Source of the DNA: Perkinsus olseni
Taxonomy: Eukaryota > Perkinsozoa > Perkinsida > Perkinsidae
NCBI GenBank assembly: GCA_013115135.1
Contig: JABANP010000041.1
Coordinates: 1-64,000, forward strand
Length of the DNA: 64,000 nt
Direction: 5' to 3'
How positions within the stretch are numbered: position 1 is the first letter of the stretch; every line of letters starts with the position of its first letter. The notes under the pieces are model-generated. The model was not told the origin of the DNA, made no database searches, and worked only from the letters and a program-made list of their open reading frames with translations. Below, piece by piece: positions 11,087 to 21,449 of this stretch. The position numbers and the translations under genes were made by a program.

Positions 11087-11684
11087 TTGTTTCTATTCGA
11101 TGTGGGCTTTGAGTTAGCTGAGTACGGAGACGCCTCAGAGATGATATGCCCACACAAGTACGCGACTAGGAACAGAGTGCGTCGCCGTTCGACATCCTCC
11201 TCCTGTTGAAGGGCCCAGATGTCTGCCAGTCCTAAAAGATGTTCATCGCCGCCGCATCAGGGAGCGGTGAACATCGCGGCTATCGGCCGAAAGCGAAGGG
11301 GCGGAGTCGATCGCTATCACGCGAACTTGTGCTGTTCAGCGACTTCGCGGTCACCAGTGGTTGCCTCGCGGTTTTGTGTTTTGTAACTTGTGCATCATTC
11401 GCCTCGCAACTACACGCGACAGTGCATCTGCATCACGTCGTTCGATTGACATGCGTGTGTGAGTTTAAAGTCCCACACCGACCGTACGGCTTAGTTAGGC
11501 TAGCATCACCGATGTACCATCTGAGGGGGATTAGTTTAGCCTTTTAAATAGGTTCTGTTCATCAAGCTGAAGAATGAAAAGGCGGTGTACGAAGGGCGAT
11601 ACTCTCCTGTTGACGTGGTTCGAAGGTCTTGGGCGTGTCAGGATGATCGAAAACTCCCCTCTTTGTGATGGTAGATATTTGACT
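11087..11684. other. intergenic between TRAPPC12-like gene and enolase arm
   Basis: No gene or RNA supported. Confidence 0.4.
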
Positions 11685-11891
11685 GTAACACAACCCTTAA
11701 AGAGAACTTTCCGTTGTGACACGAAATGCACTGTTGTTGGTCAACATCATTATTAATGTGTAGGACAGTCGTAATGATGGGGAAGTTGCTGAGTAAAGCA
11801 GCAGCATGAGTAATGATGATAATCTACCAAAATCTGTTGTTATCAACTCATAATCGTACTAATAAGGAAGAGTAGCGATGACGAATATTTA

Positions 11892-13235
11892 TTACTGGCA
11901 ACGAGGGAAGTTGCGACCGGCGGCGTAGGTGGCCTTATCGGCACCGAGCTCCTCCTCGATACGCATGAGCTGATTGTACTTGCAGAGACGCTCAGTACGG
12001 CAGGGAGCACCAGTCTTGATCTGGCAAGTACCGAGACCAACGACGAGATCGGCGATGAAGGAATCCTCAGTCTCACCAGAACGATGGGAAACCATGACGG
12101 TCCAGCCGGCATTGACGGCCATGTTGTTGGCCTCGATAGACTCGGTGATTGAACCGATCTGGTTAACCTTGAGAAGGAGAGCGTTCACAGCCTTCTCATC
12201 GATACCCTTTTGGATACGCTTGGGGTTGGTAACAAGAAGATCATCACCGACGATCTGGATCTCCTTACCGTCCTTGGCGGTGAACTTGGCGAAGGTGGAC
12301 CAGTCATTCTCATCGAAGGGATCCTCAATAAAGACGAAAGGATACTTGTTCATCAGCTTCTCCTGATAGGCGATGAACTCATCACCGGTCAACTCGGACT
12401 CGGCATGAGGCTCGGAGTTCTTGAAATCAAGATCGTACTTGCCGGTCTTCGCATCATAGATCTCAGAGGCGGCGAAATCGCAACCGATACGGCAGGTGTC
12501 CTCATGACCAGACTTCTTGATGGCCTCGAGGAGGACGCTGAGGGCCTCATCCATATCCTGAATATTGGGCGCGAATCCACCCTCATCACCGACGTTGGTG
12601 GCGTCCTGACCGTACTTGGCCTTAATCACCGACTTGAGCTCATGATAGACCTCAGAGGCGATCCTGATGGCCTCGTGAATGGAAGAAGCACCGCAGGGGA
12701 CGAGCATGAACTCCTGGCAAGCAAGACGGTTACCAGCGTGTTTACCACCGTTGATAACATTGAAGCATGGGCAGGGCATGAGGAACTTTTCAGTATCCTT
12801 ACCAGCAAGCTTGGCGATATACTGATAGAGAGGCATGTTAGAGGCGGCGGCACCGGCACGGCAAACAGCCATAGAAACGGCGAGGATGGCGTTGGCACCG
12901 AGCTTGGCCTTGCACCAGCCCCACTCGTTCTGAGTACCGTCCAACTCCTGAACCATGAACTTATCAATACCGGCCTGATCGGTAACGTCCTTGCCGATGA
13001 GAGCAGGGGCGATGACCTTCTCGACGTTGGCGATAGCCTTGAGGACACCCTTACCCTGATAACGGGCCTTATCACCATCACGGAGCTCAAGAGCCTCGAA
13101 CTCGCCGGTGGAAGCACCAGAGGGGCAGGCAGCACGGAACATGCCGTCCTTGGTGGTAAGGTCGACCTCAACAGTCGGGTTACCACGAGAATCGAGAATC
13201 TCACGGGCCTTAATGGAAATAATAGTAGAAGCCAT
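11892..13235 (-). CDS. ENO: enolase, copy 1 (447 aa)
   Basis: Phosphopyruvate hydratase, converting 2-phosphoglycerate to phosphoenolpyruvate in glycolysis. Single uninterrupted frame, unlike the neighbouring intron-rich genes. Signature features: SRGNPTVEV near the N-terminus, the EWGWC insertion seen in plant and alveolate enolases, [13 protein letters not shown], the metal-binding [11 protein letters not shown] and [13 protein letters not shown], the catalytic-lysine segment [15 protein letters not shown], and the C-terminal loop SHRSGETED. It is one codon shorter than copies 2 and 3 (GKDTEKF instead of GKEDTDKF). Codon use is strongly biased and shared by all three copies, as expected of a highly expressed gene. 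The start lies in the conserved context ttactaacaATGG. Confidence 0.97.
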   Translation of the reverse strand: MASTIISIKAREILDSRGNPTVEVDLTTKDGMFRAACPSGASTGEFEALELRDGDKARYQGKGVLKAIANVEKVIAPALIGKDVTDQAGIDKFMVQELDGTQNEWGWCKAKLGANAILAVSMAVCRAGAAASNMPLYQYIAKLAGKDTEKFLMPCPCFNVINGGKHAGNRLACQEFMLVPCGASSIHEAIRIASEVYHELKSVIKAKYGQDATNVGDEGGFAPNIQDMDEALSVLLEAIKKSGHEDTCRIGCDFAASEIYDAKTGKYDLDFKNSEPHAESELTGDEFIAYQEKLMNKYPFVFIEDPFDENDWSTFAKFTAKDGKEIQIVGDDLLVTNPKRIQKGIDEKAVNALLLKVNQIGSITESIEANNMAVNAGWTVMVSHRSGETEDSFIADLVVGLGTCQIKTGAPCRTERLCKYNQLMRIEEELGADKATYAAGRNFPRCQ

Positions 13236-13300
13236 TGTTAGTAAGCAGGAGGGGGAGTATCAAAGTGAAACTACAACAGAACCATTATGATACCGGGATT
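13236..13300 (-). promoter_or_regulatory. conserved 5' leader of enolase 1
   Basis: About 65 nt directly upstream of the ATG are nearly identical in all three enolase copies, including GTAGTTTCACTTTGATAC and a pyrimidine/A tract ending cttactaaca. This is probably the 5' UTR and core promoter or a splice-leader acceptor region. No transcript evidence can be read from sequence. Confidence 0.5.
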
Positions 13301-14732
13301 GAATAGGTATGAACTGTTGAGTGATGATGATGAACAGCCCGTGCACAGCGGGCTGTCGTCGCCGCGCCATCGCTTAAATCGCTCTGCTACTGACACAATA
13401 GGGGGACAGGAGATCGCTTGAGTTGCTCCACTGATGCTAAATTCACCATACCACAACATCCGCAACACTTGTAGTCGCATACAGTATGTAATAACGATAA
13501 AGATGCAAAATGCAGTAGTGGGGCCGCTACGCGACAGTAGCCGCCCGGTTCGAGGACTCGAACCAGCACCACGGCACGTGGCATGATGGCCTTCTTTCTG
13601 CTTTATAACAGACAGCCGCATTCCGCTGTTATAATACGCGAGCGATACTTGAATGATGATTCCCTCGTGTTAATCAGTAACGACCATGGATGTTGCTGTA
13701 GGGATGTAGCCCCCACCTCGGGATGACTTCTCGAGGCCTTCCCTGAAGGGTCTAGCACGGTCTTAGCTCTTAATCGCGATACCTGTCACTATCCAATAGG
13801 CCACACACTCCCGTAACGGAGGATCCCTATGCTTCACAATGATACCGTCCTGCCATGATATACCTCTCGAACACGTTAATCGTGCCACACTCCGGCATAG
13901 CGGATTTGGACGTGACGGTTTGAGACGGGGTCTCTGAAGGTGCATGACCCAGGGAGGAGACCGATACAATGGGCCTGATATCTATACTCTTAACAAGGGA
14001 GTTTCACGGTGAATATTCAAGTGGCGCATGACAGCAGCTCACTTCCATCCGAAAGGTCCCCGGTTCGAATCCCATTGGGCGGCTCGTTTATCTTTTTCCG
14101 CTAACAAGTACGGAAAACTCACAACGTCAGCCTACATTAAGTAAGCCCTCCTTATCCTACAGATCGCGGGTTAAAGTTTATTCGTTAAACATTCAAATTG
14201 AGCCTCCGACTGGCATGCCTTACATAGCTGAGCAACAAGGGTACAATGCTTGGGCGTGATTGAAGCAAAGTTGCAAATTGTATACAAAGTTGCATAGTAA
14301 CCTCTTCAACCCCTTTTTGAAGCAACTTCTCACAGTACGTCAGGAGGTACTCTGCCTTCGCTCAACCGCCTCTCCCGCCACTCATGGGTCGGAGTCCCCG
14401 GACCGGGAGGAGGTACGAACCGGATGCATCTCGCGTGCCGACTAAATTGCTTTGGGGTTTTACTAATTTGGGCTGGGGTTTTACTAAGTAGGTCTGGAAA
14501 TGGTGTAGACAACCCCACGACATCAGTAGCCTTCACAACGCCAGGCCCTATTCTCCTACTCGCGGTGGCACTCGGCACTCCCCAAGCACCTTCGTCCTCC
14601 TCCTCCTCCTCTTTGCCGAAGACGGTGGAGAGAGTCTCCTGTGGGCGCTCCCAGTCGACTCGGCCGATTTGCTCGCAAGTTCCCCGCTTCTCGGCCTAGC
14701 GATGGCGTTGGAAGATCCAAGGTCCCGATAGA
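13301..14732. other. intergenic, part of the duplication arm
   Basis: Up to about 14100 this belongs to the inverted duplication. From 14100 to 14732 there is no supportable gene; a Ser-rich open frame at 14424-14699 lacks corroboration. Confidence 0.4.
13990..14085 (+). repeat. tRNA-like (SINE-type) element, copy 1
   Basis: Contains an A-box-like AGTGGCGCATGACAG and, 30 nt later, a B-box-like CCCCGGTTCGAATCCC, followed by a T-rich stretch. The central TTCCATCCGAAAGG resembles a Met-type anticodon region, but stems do not pair fully, so this is not a working tRNA. A related copy lies at 19425-19510 on the other strand. Confidence 0.5.
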
Positions 14733-16147
14733 TCATCTATCATAGATGTGGCAAGTTACATAGCTGTCCTCACCACCGCTGAGTAACACCGTCAGATCCC
14801 CCCTTCGACAGAATGCCAAGGCAGCAGTAGTACCACAGTACCCTGTCTAACGACACTTGTGCAAAACCCGTAGGCCTCTGGGTGGATGGTAGTCTAGTAA
14901 CACCATCGCGTCACCGCCTCCTCCAACAACAACTATCCGTCTTCCATCCAGCCACACGACGCATTCCAGCTCAACCTGATCCCCTCGACCAATGACATTC
15001 TCTAGACTCAGACCAGACGACAACCCGTGACGCCCTCCATTGAGCTTTCCCGACTCATAAGCCCAAACTTTGAGGATCCCATCGTCGGACACCCCAGCGG
15101 TGCGATCCCTGTCAGGAGACCACGCTAGTCCTGATACTGGAGCTGACGTCTTGACGCTGCCCAGCTGACGATGGTGGAAACCTTGAGCTGCAGACCTAGC
15201 GGAAGGTGAAGAACAAAGGGAAACTGCAACTCGCACAGGCTCTCCTCGCTCTGCTGAAGACGGCGTGATAGTCGGTATGGCAGTCATGGCATATGCCAAC
15301 TCTGGCAAAGCGAAGCGATAGGCTTCTCCACTGTATTCTAGACCACTCCTCCTCCGATGGAGCTTCTGAGGTCCTCGATGGTACAAACTTTGTACTACAA
15401 AGACAGACGACCATTATTGGTGAACTTATCCGGGCTCCAGTCCGACGTAATAGCTATGACGACTAAACCACCACCGTGCGAAGAGGCCGTCTCCCAGAGC
15501 CGAGCATCCCCGATGTCCGTCGGGACCTTGCCGATACTGTCAGCCGTAAACACGAGTTCCCTCGGCTTCGGATACTTCGAGGGTCGTAGAATAGCCACCC
15601 AGTACAACCCCAAACCCTCATAACCGATGAATAGAAATGATCGATATGAGAACACGACCGTGGCCTGGTGCATGCGTCTTCCCTTCAGGACAGGCCTCAA
15701 GTCCAAGGAGGGGCCTGTGGCGAACCTGCGAGCAGTCGCCTCCGCCAACAAGACCAAGTCGAAGGTCTCCACCACTCCCGACCGATACCCGACGGTCACG
15801 TTAAATGCCGCACCTTCGCGAGCAGGCACGACGTGGAAGCAGGTGACCCGCTCGGCCTCGATGGGTATCACCTGGGAGGACAAAGGTCTGCCATTCAGCA
15901 AAGGAGGGGAACAACAACACTTGCTCTTACCAACGTAATTCTCTCTACGAAATCACCAAGCTTTGCATGTGAGAAACCTGATCAAGTGCCAGCCCATGCT
16001 GATACATGGCAACTCATCACACGAAGCCTGGATTAAGCGCCGAGCAGCACCGGCGTTGACAGGTCTGCTATCTCCAGCCAGAAGGACTGGTATCACCTGC
16101 GAGGACTGTTCCGGCTGTATACGCGTGCGGGTACTGTACGAACACAC
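14733..16147 (-). CDS. WD40-repeat protein
   Basis: Multi-exon beta-propeller protein. Recognisable blades: VSGLAWSPDRDRTAGVSDD with DGILKVWAYESGKLN, ECVVWLDGRRIVVVGGGGDA, and a final exon TTAALAFCRRGDLTVLLSGG followed by EDSYVTCHIYD and a stop at 14733. The long N-terminal exon (to 15901 and before) holds VTVGYRSGVVETFDL, which also has propeller character. A short intron near 15383-15413 joins SPDKF to a Ser/Glu-rich exon, and another small intron near 14850 links the last two blades. The 5' end is not resolved; an exon at 15953-16147 is probably included. The likely role is a scaffold; I cannot assign the subfamily. Confidence 0.62.
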
Positions 16148-16551
16148 ACGACCGTGTTATCACAAGGAGGTGGAGTGACGACGCCATAGGGTAAGTACAG
16201 GTCTCGCACAGGCCCAACCTTCCCAGCCTACTTCGTCGTCTGGGCCGATAAGTCACCGTCGAGTCAACAGCCTACCCGGAATCTCCACGGGAACTTGAGA
16301 ACTACCGACTCACTGGCAATCCGGGAGAAATCGCCGTGGTTTTCTGGACAACTGCCCGTAGCGGCTGAGTGCTCTCAGGAAGGAGACCATTACAGCAGAA
16401 GCGGGATGGTGGCCGATGGAGGGCCGAATCGGGTCGGCGCGGACTACGAGACGAATGATGATGTGTCGAGGTCACTCAGTCGCCCATTGATGACACAAAG
16501 GCTGAATCTGGTTGTTGAAGGAAAGTCGATGATCACAGACTAAATGAATCG
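16148..16551. other. spacer between WD40 and BolA genes
   Basis: No supportable gene; may include the 5' exons of the WD40 gene. Confidence 0.35.
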
Positions 16552-17209
16552 TCAATGGTTGGTGTTAACCTCATCAGGAGTCTTACAACTCATACTCAAT
16601 GCATGCACTGTCCCACCCGGGTTGGAGTCCATCTCCTCAGACAATATCGAGTACATCAACCTGAGGGGGAGGAGGAGGAGGAGGCTGCTGCTGTCTTCCA
16701 CTAGGGAGGCCATGGCCTCCTACAACGCCAGTACACGCCCAGAGGCGCAACAAATGGCAGAACGACGGATACGAAGACGGGAAGGAACGAACGATATGAC
16801 TCATCGACGGCCCCGGGTAGTATAAATTTCGGGTGGAGATGAGCTTGAACTGAGGCTCGACGCCAGCTGAAGTTCTACCCCGCCAGTATTGATCCGAACC
16901 CTCCCTGTTTGCCTTACTTTTGCCGCTGTACTCGATTGAGGCCTTTAAAACCATCAGAAACAACCTCCACTCGGAAATGGGTCTCTAGCCGGTCACTACC
17001 CTGAGGAAGCAAGAGCGATAATGTTGATGACAATGCATCCCACCAAGTAGGTAGTTGTGAGTGACCGCGCGCCACGAAATTATCCAGCAGCCTACCCGCA
17101 TAGGGGCATGGGAGGCATGCTTGGCCGAGTCGTCGATGATGTTGATGAGCGTCGGCTTGAGCCTGTCGGTGACCTTCCGGAGTGTCGCCGTGTAAGTTGG
17201 ACGGGACAT
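16552..17209 (-). CDS. BolA-like protein, three exons (101 aa)
   Basis: Exons 17209-17096, 17000-16918 and 16660-16552 give exactly 102 codons. The order of conserved BolA elements is complete: N-terminal helix LKPTLINIIDDSAKHASHAP, then LETHFRVEVVSDGFKGLNRV, QRQKLMYSILSEEM, and VHALSMSCKTPDEV at the C-terminus. BolA-like proteins act with monothiol glutaredoxins in iron-sulfur cluster handling or iron sensing in mitochondria and cytosol. The conserved His residues (HASHA, VHAL) that can join a shared cluster are present. No targeting sequence is evident. Intron 1 (17001-17095) carries the shared AATTTCGTGGCGCGCG motif; intron 2 is 257 nt and contains a G/A-rich tract. Confidence 0.93.
17064..17081 (-). 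repeat. intron motif, copy 5 (BolA intron 1)
   Basis: AATTTCGTGGCGCGCGGT in the sense orientation of the gene, about 14 nt after the GT donor, as in ATP synthase intron 9. Confidence 0.85.
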
Positions 17210-17394
17210 TGAAGACGATGAGGGAGAGGTGGTGGAGGAGGCGTAAAGCTGAAAGAGAACGTTTCTACCGAAGCGGAAGGGAGCGTCTTGGTTGAAGATC
17301 CTCGGAAGGGAATTCAGTCTCTTCGCAAAATACAGGCAGATTTTCTGAACGAGCCACTGTACATACCAAAACTTTCACAACTTACAGCTCCATA

Positions 17395-19199
17395 CTAAAC
17401 CCCGTCGAACAAAAAAGGCATTACTCTCTCACGCTTCCGCCCTTTCGATGATGGTTTCTGCTTCATCGCGGCCGGGGCATGAGCCCGATTGAGCCTAGCG
17501 CAGTACAGTCCAGCAGCAGCCGTCAATGCAGCTAGCGTAGTGAGTGCTACAACGACAGCCCTCCTCGAGACCGAATCGGCAGAGGGGAGGGACATCGGGC
17601 CCTGATGGGAGTCCAGGAGAATAGCCCCGAAAATAGGAACGCTACGGGGGGGTATGACCGTCTCATCTAAACGCAAGTAAATATCCTCTGACGAGACCGT
17701 TGGCCATGGCATGTTGTTAGTAATTCGCGTCCCCGACGGACGCCAGGTCCGCCAAATGCTCGAAGGGCTCCTTGACGCCGCCCACAGCAACCTGCAACAG
17801 CACCAGCAGCATCATCGATTACTGTAGAGAGGAAGAGTGAAAGGACCGAGGTGGTGAGATAATAATCCATGCCCGCCCTCCGAGCGAAGGCCCGCCCGAT
17901 TGTCTCAGCCTGCTCCCGACCATGAGACCCTGGAAGATCGCTCTTGGTGGCGATGATAACACCGCGGATGAACCTACGAGATAGTGGGACGGCCCAATAA
18001 TCGGTATCACGGACGACGAGTAGTGGGTGTTTGGTTAGGTCGAGCCCGGGCCTCATTGAGGGCCGTGTTTACCCTGTTCTATTGGCAGTTTTCGTTTTTT
18101 CTATCAGTTTCCACCATCCATCCAAACCCTTGTGCACTTAGTGGGGAGTTGACATCATAGACGAAAGCTATGAGCAAGCTTGGATCATCGAACTGAAACA
18201 GAGACTCCGGGTAATGAGTGGCGTGTCACGGACAACAACAGGGCGGCTTCTCGTCAAACTACGCTAAGTCATTTCGAAACCAGCTCATATACCTTTGCGG
18301 AGCCTTGAAAGCCCAAACTTCCGCTGCCTAGTGCCCACCGGCCGCGGCCGTATGGCAGTACTGTCACAGTAGACATTGAGTGCTCCGACAGAACTCCCGC
18401 CCGATCATATAGAACAGTGGAGATCTCGTTAATCGCTGAATGCTCGTCACTAGTTAGACGAAGAGGCCTTTGGCTACCTTGAGAGGGTCATAGTTACTAA
18501 GACGCTTGCTTAAATTCCGTCTGTTCGATATTCAAGGCACTGGACAGAAATCACAGCTTGGCAACAAGTTCCGAGGTTCGACAGACCCTCATCCGAAAAG
18601 ACGAGGGCTGGAAAACGACATTGGAACCCGTCAAGTTTTTACAATGAATCAAGGAAAAATAGCGACTCCTGCGAATTCGATCTTTCAATGACATAAGTCA
18701 CCTCACAGGGCTCCTCATCATCATAGACGATGGAGAATTCCTACTACAGTTCTTCAATGAACTTTGGTACCACGAGTCCTCCAAGGATCGTGGGAAAATC
18801 GGAAGGACATAGAGGTGGGATTTGGGGGAAAAGTGGTACTAAAACATCTTGCTAGGCTTCATACAGACAAGAGTATCTTAGTGTGACCGCGGAAGCAATT
18901 CGTAGGAGCTCCGCCCACCCTACAAAGCGACGGAAGAGGACATCATCTCCGCCGATGCTGGCAGTGAGGCCTGGGGTATCGATGATGTTGAGTTGGGCAT
19001 ACCCGCCGGGGGATGGCCATCGAGAGGGTAGTAATCTCGGGCCCGACGGTCTAAACACGACGAGGTGCATTCAGAGAAGGGAAGGCAAAGGCTACCATGT
19101 TGTAGGCCTTTGAGAAAGCTCGGGCTGGATCATCCCCCTTCTTCAGCGGCTATCAGAGCTCGGATTAGAGACGTCTTTCCCTGCGGCTTGTTGACCAAC
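17395..19199 (-). CDS. Ras-like small GTPase with C-terminal membrane anchor
   Basis: GTPase motifs appear in the correct order on the minus strand. The P-loop exon starts at 19199 (NKPQGKTSLIRALIAAE). It is followed by the G3 motif in NIIDTPGLTASIGGDD (about 18970), the strand AFVYDVNSPLSAQG (exon from 18192), and the G4 motif GVIIATKSDLPG (exon 17973-17847, ending DYYLTTS). Then come VAVGGVKEPFEHLADLAS (17791-17738) and a last exon 17601-17395 with the hydrophobic segment AVVVALTTLAALTAAAGLYC and a basic tail. Membrane anchoring at the C-terminus recalls Miro-type GTPases, but no EF-hand region is seen, so the subfamily is open. The first P-loop glycine is not in the expected place, and a run of five C at 19133-19137 breaks the frame by one base. 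The 5' end is missing. Confidence 0.58.
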
Positions 19200-20029
19200 C
19201 TGGAAAGCGAGTTGTGAGCCTCCAAGTTGACCTATTTCGTATCTTGCTGGCTCAACCTCAAAGATACCAGTGCCAGTGTTAGTCTCCGTGTTATGAGAGC
19301 ATCCGGCCCAGCGAGGGATTCTATTCCTGGTTCGATGTAGCCGACGTCCATCCTTCTGAAGACTAGGCAGGTTGATGAGGATAACCAAGCAAAGAGAGTA
19401 CGTTCGTTGACGTAAAAGATGAAAGCGCCTCCGATGGGGTTCGAACCGGGGACCTTTCGAATGAAAGCCTGAGGCCCGTGACGCGCCACTAAATGATTCA
19501 CAATGAAACGTTCAGGATATGTGTATCTGTAGCCGAGGTTATTGGCCCTCTCTGTGCTCATGTCCTCTCAGGCACACATTTTCAGAGACTACGTCTCAAG
19601 CCACTTCGTCTAAATCCGTTATGCTGTGACTAACGACGACTACACGCTTTAGAGGTGTCGCAGCATGGCAGGACGGTATCATTATGAAGGTAGCCTTCAT
19701 TAGACTGTGACCTATGGGAAATCGACAGATATCACGGTTGAGTGATGAGACCATCGTAGATCTTCAAGTCCTCGAAGAGGTCTCCCTCCTAACAGGCCCA
19801 ACTCGATCATGGTGAATCGGCCAACATCCACCACTGGGTGTTGCCGCAACGCCAGATGTAACATCGTTACGGGTGTTGTGGTATGGTGAATGTTGCATTA
19901 TTAGAGCAGCTCAAGTAATCTCCTGTCCCCCTATTGTGTCAGTAGCAGAGCGATTTAAGCGATGGCGCGGCGACGACAGCCCGCTGTGCACGGGCTGAAC
20001 ATCATCATCATCACTCAACAGTTCATACC
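19200..20029. other. intergenic, right duplication arm flank
   Basis: Contains the tRNA-like element at 19425-19510 and inverted-duplication sequence. No coding gene supported. Confidence 0.4.
19425..19510 (-). repeat. tRNA-like (SINE-type) element, copy 2
   Basis: Read on the minus strand: AGTGGCGCGTCACGGGCC, then TTTCATTCGAAAGGTCCCC and GGTTCGAACCCC. Related to 13990-14085 but diverged; the T-stem does not pair. Confidence 0.5.
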
Positions 20030-20102
20030 TATTCAATCCCGGTATCATAATGGTTCTATTGTAGTTTCACTTTGATACTTTCCCCCCTCCTACTTACTAA
20101 CA
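20030..20102 (+). promoter_or_regulatory. conserved 5' leader of enolase 2
   Basis: Same leader as in enolase 1 and 3 (GGTTCTATTGTAGTTTCAC ... cttactaaca before ATG). Confidence 0.5.
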
Positions 20103-21449
20103 ATGGCTTCTACTATCATCTCCATCAAGGCTCGTGAGATTCTCGATTCTCGTGGTACCCCGACTGTTGAGGTCGATCTTACCACCAAGGACGGCATGTT
20201 CCGTGCTGCCTGCCCCTCTGGTGCTTCCACCGGCGAGTTCGAGGCTCTTGAGCTCCGTGATGGTGATAAGGCCCGTTATCAGGGTAAGGGTGTCCTCAAG
20301 GCTATCGCCAACGTCGAGAAGGTCATCGCCCCTGCTCTCATCGGCAAGGACGTTACCGATCAGGCCGGTATTGATAAGTTCATGGTTCAGGAGTTGGACG
20401 GTACTCAGAACGAGTGGGGCTGGTGCAAGGCCAAGCTCGGTGCCAACGCCATCCTCGCCGTTTCTATGGCTGTTTGCCGTGCCGGTGCCGCCGCCTCTAA
20501 CATGCCTCTCTATCAGTATATCGCCAAGCTTGCTGGTAAAGAGGATACTGATAAGTTCCTCATGCCCTGCCCATGCTTCAATGTTATCAACGGTGGTAAA
20601 CACGCTGGTAACCGTCTTGCTTGCCAGGAGTTCATGCTCGTCCCCTGCGGTGCTTCTTCCATTCACGAGGCCATCAGGATCGCCTCTGAGGTCTATCATG
20701 AGCTCAAGTCGGTGATTAAGGCCAAGTACGGTCAGGACGCCACCAACGTCGGTGATGAGGGTGGATTCGCGCCCAATATTCAGGATATGGATGAGGCCCT
20801 CAGCGTCCTCCTCGAGGCCATCAAGAAGTCTGGTCATGAGGATACCTGCCGTATCGGTTGCGATTTCGCCGCCTCTGAGATCTATGATGCGAAGACCGGC
20901 AAGTACGATCTTGATTTCAAGAACTCCGAGCCTCATGCCGAGTCCGAGTTGACCGGTGATGAGTTCATCGCCTATCAGGAGAAGCTGATGAACAAGTATC
21001 CTTTCGTCTTTATTGAGGATCCCTTCGATGAGAACGACTGGTCCACCTTCGCCAAGTTCACCGCCAAGGACGGTAAGGAGATCCAGATCGTCGGTGATGA
21101 TCTTCTTGTTACCAACCCCAAACGTATCCAAAAGGGTATCGATGAGAAGGCTGTGAACGCTCTCCTTCTCAAGGTTAACCAGATCGGTTCAATCACCGAG
21201 TCTATCGAGGCCAACAACATGGCCGTCAATGCCGGCTGGACCGTCATGGTTTCCCATCGTTCTGGTGAGACTGAGGATTCCTTCATCGCCGATCTCGTCG
21301 TTGGTCTCGGTACTTGCCAGATCAAGACTGGTGCTCCCTGCCGTACTGAGCGTCTCTGCAAGTACAATCAGCTCATGCGTATCGAGGAGGAGCTCGGTGC
21401 CGATAAGGCCACCTACGCCGCCGGTCGCAACTTCCCTCGTTGCCAGTAA
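20103..21449 (+). CDS. ENO: enolase, copy 2 (448 aa)
   Basis: Intronless enolase, nearly identical to copy 3 and one codon longer than copy 1. All glycolytic landmarks are present (EWGWC insert, [47 protein letters not shown]). One notable change: the near-invariant N-terminal motif reads SRGTPTVEV because AAC is replaced by ACC at about 20157-20159, whereas copies 1 and 3 have SRGNPTVEV. This Asn belongs to one of the most conserved stretches of the family, near the active site. Whether the copy is less active, a polymorphism or a base error cannot be told here. Codon bias matches the other copies. Confidence 0.96.
   Translation: MASTIISIKAREILDSRGTPTVEVDLTTKDGMFRAACPSGASTGEFEALELRDGDKARYQGKGVLKAIANVEKVIAPALIGKDVTDQAGIDKFMVQELDGTQNEWGWCKAKLGANAILAVSMAVCRAGAAASNMPLYQYIAKLAGKEDTDKFLMPCPCFNVINGGKHAGNRLACQEFMLVPCGASSIHEAIRIASEVYHELKSVIKAKYGQDATNVGDEGGFAPNIQDMDEALSVLLEAIKKSGHEDTCRIGCDFAASEIYDAKTGKYDLDFKNSEPHAESELTGDEFIAYQEKLMNKYPFVFIEDPFDENDWSTFAKFTAKDGKEIQIVGDDLLVTNPKRIQKGIDEKAVNALLLKVNQIGSITESIEANNMAVNAGWTVMVSHRSGETEDSFIADLVVGLGTCQIKTGAPCRTERLCKYNQLMRIEEELGADKATYAAGRNFPRCQ

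Larger units (their letters stand above)
11685..14100 (+). repeat. left arm of large inverted duplication (enolase 1)
   Basis: The arm contains enolase 1 and both flanks. Its mirror image is at about 19400-21690. The best-conserved flank stretches are the 3' flank around 11690-11790 (pairing with 21595-21690), the 5' leader 13236-13320 (with 20020-20100), and 13330-13430 (with 19910-20010, including hairpin CAGCCCGTGCACAGCGGGCTG). Weaker similarity continues to a tRNA-like element near 14000 (paired with 19430-19510). Divergence rises away from the coding region. Confidence 0.8.

Noticed and set aside
20097..21131. 344-codon open frame antisense to each enolase (also 12210-13241 and 26660-27694)
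   Set aside because: It is codon-aligned with enolase and exists because the biased codon use avoids TTA, CTA and TCA. It has no start context or domain and is better explained as a shadow.
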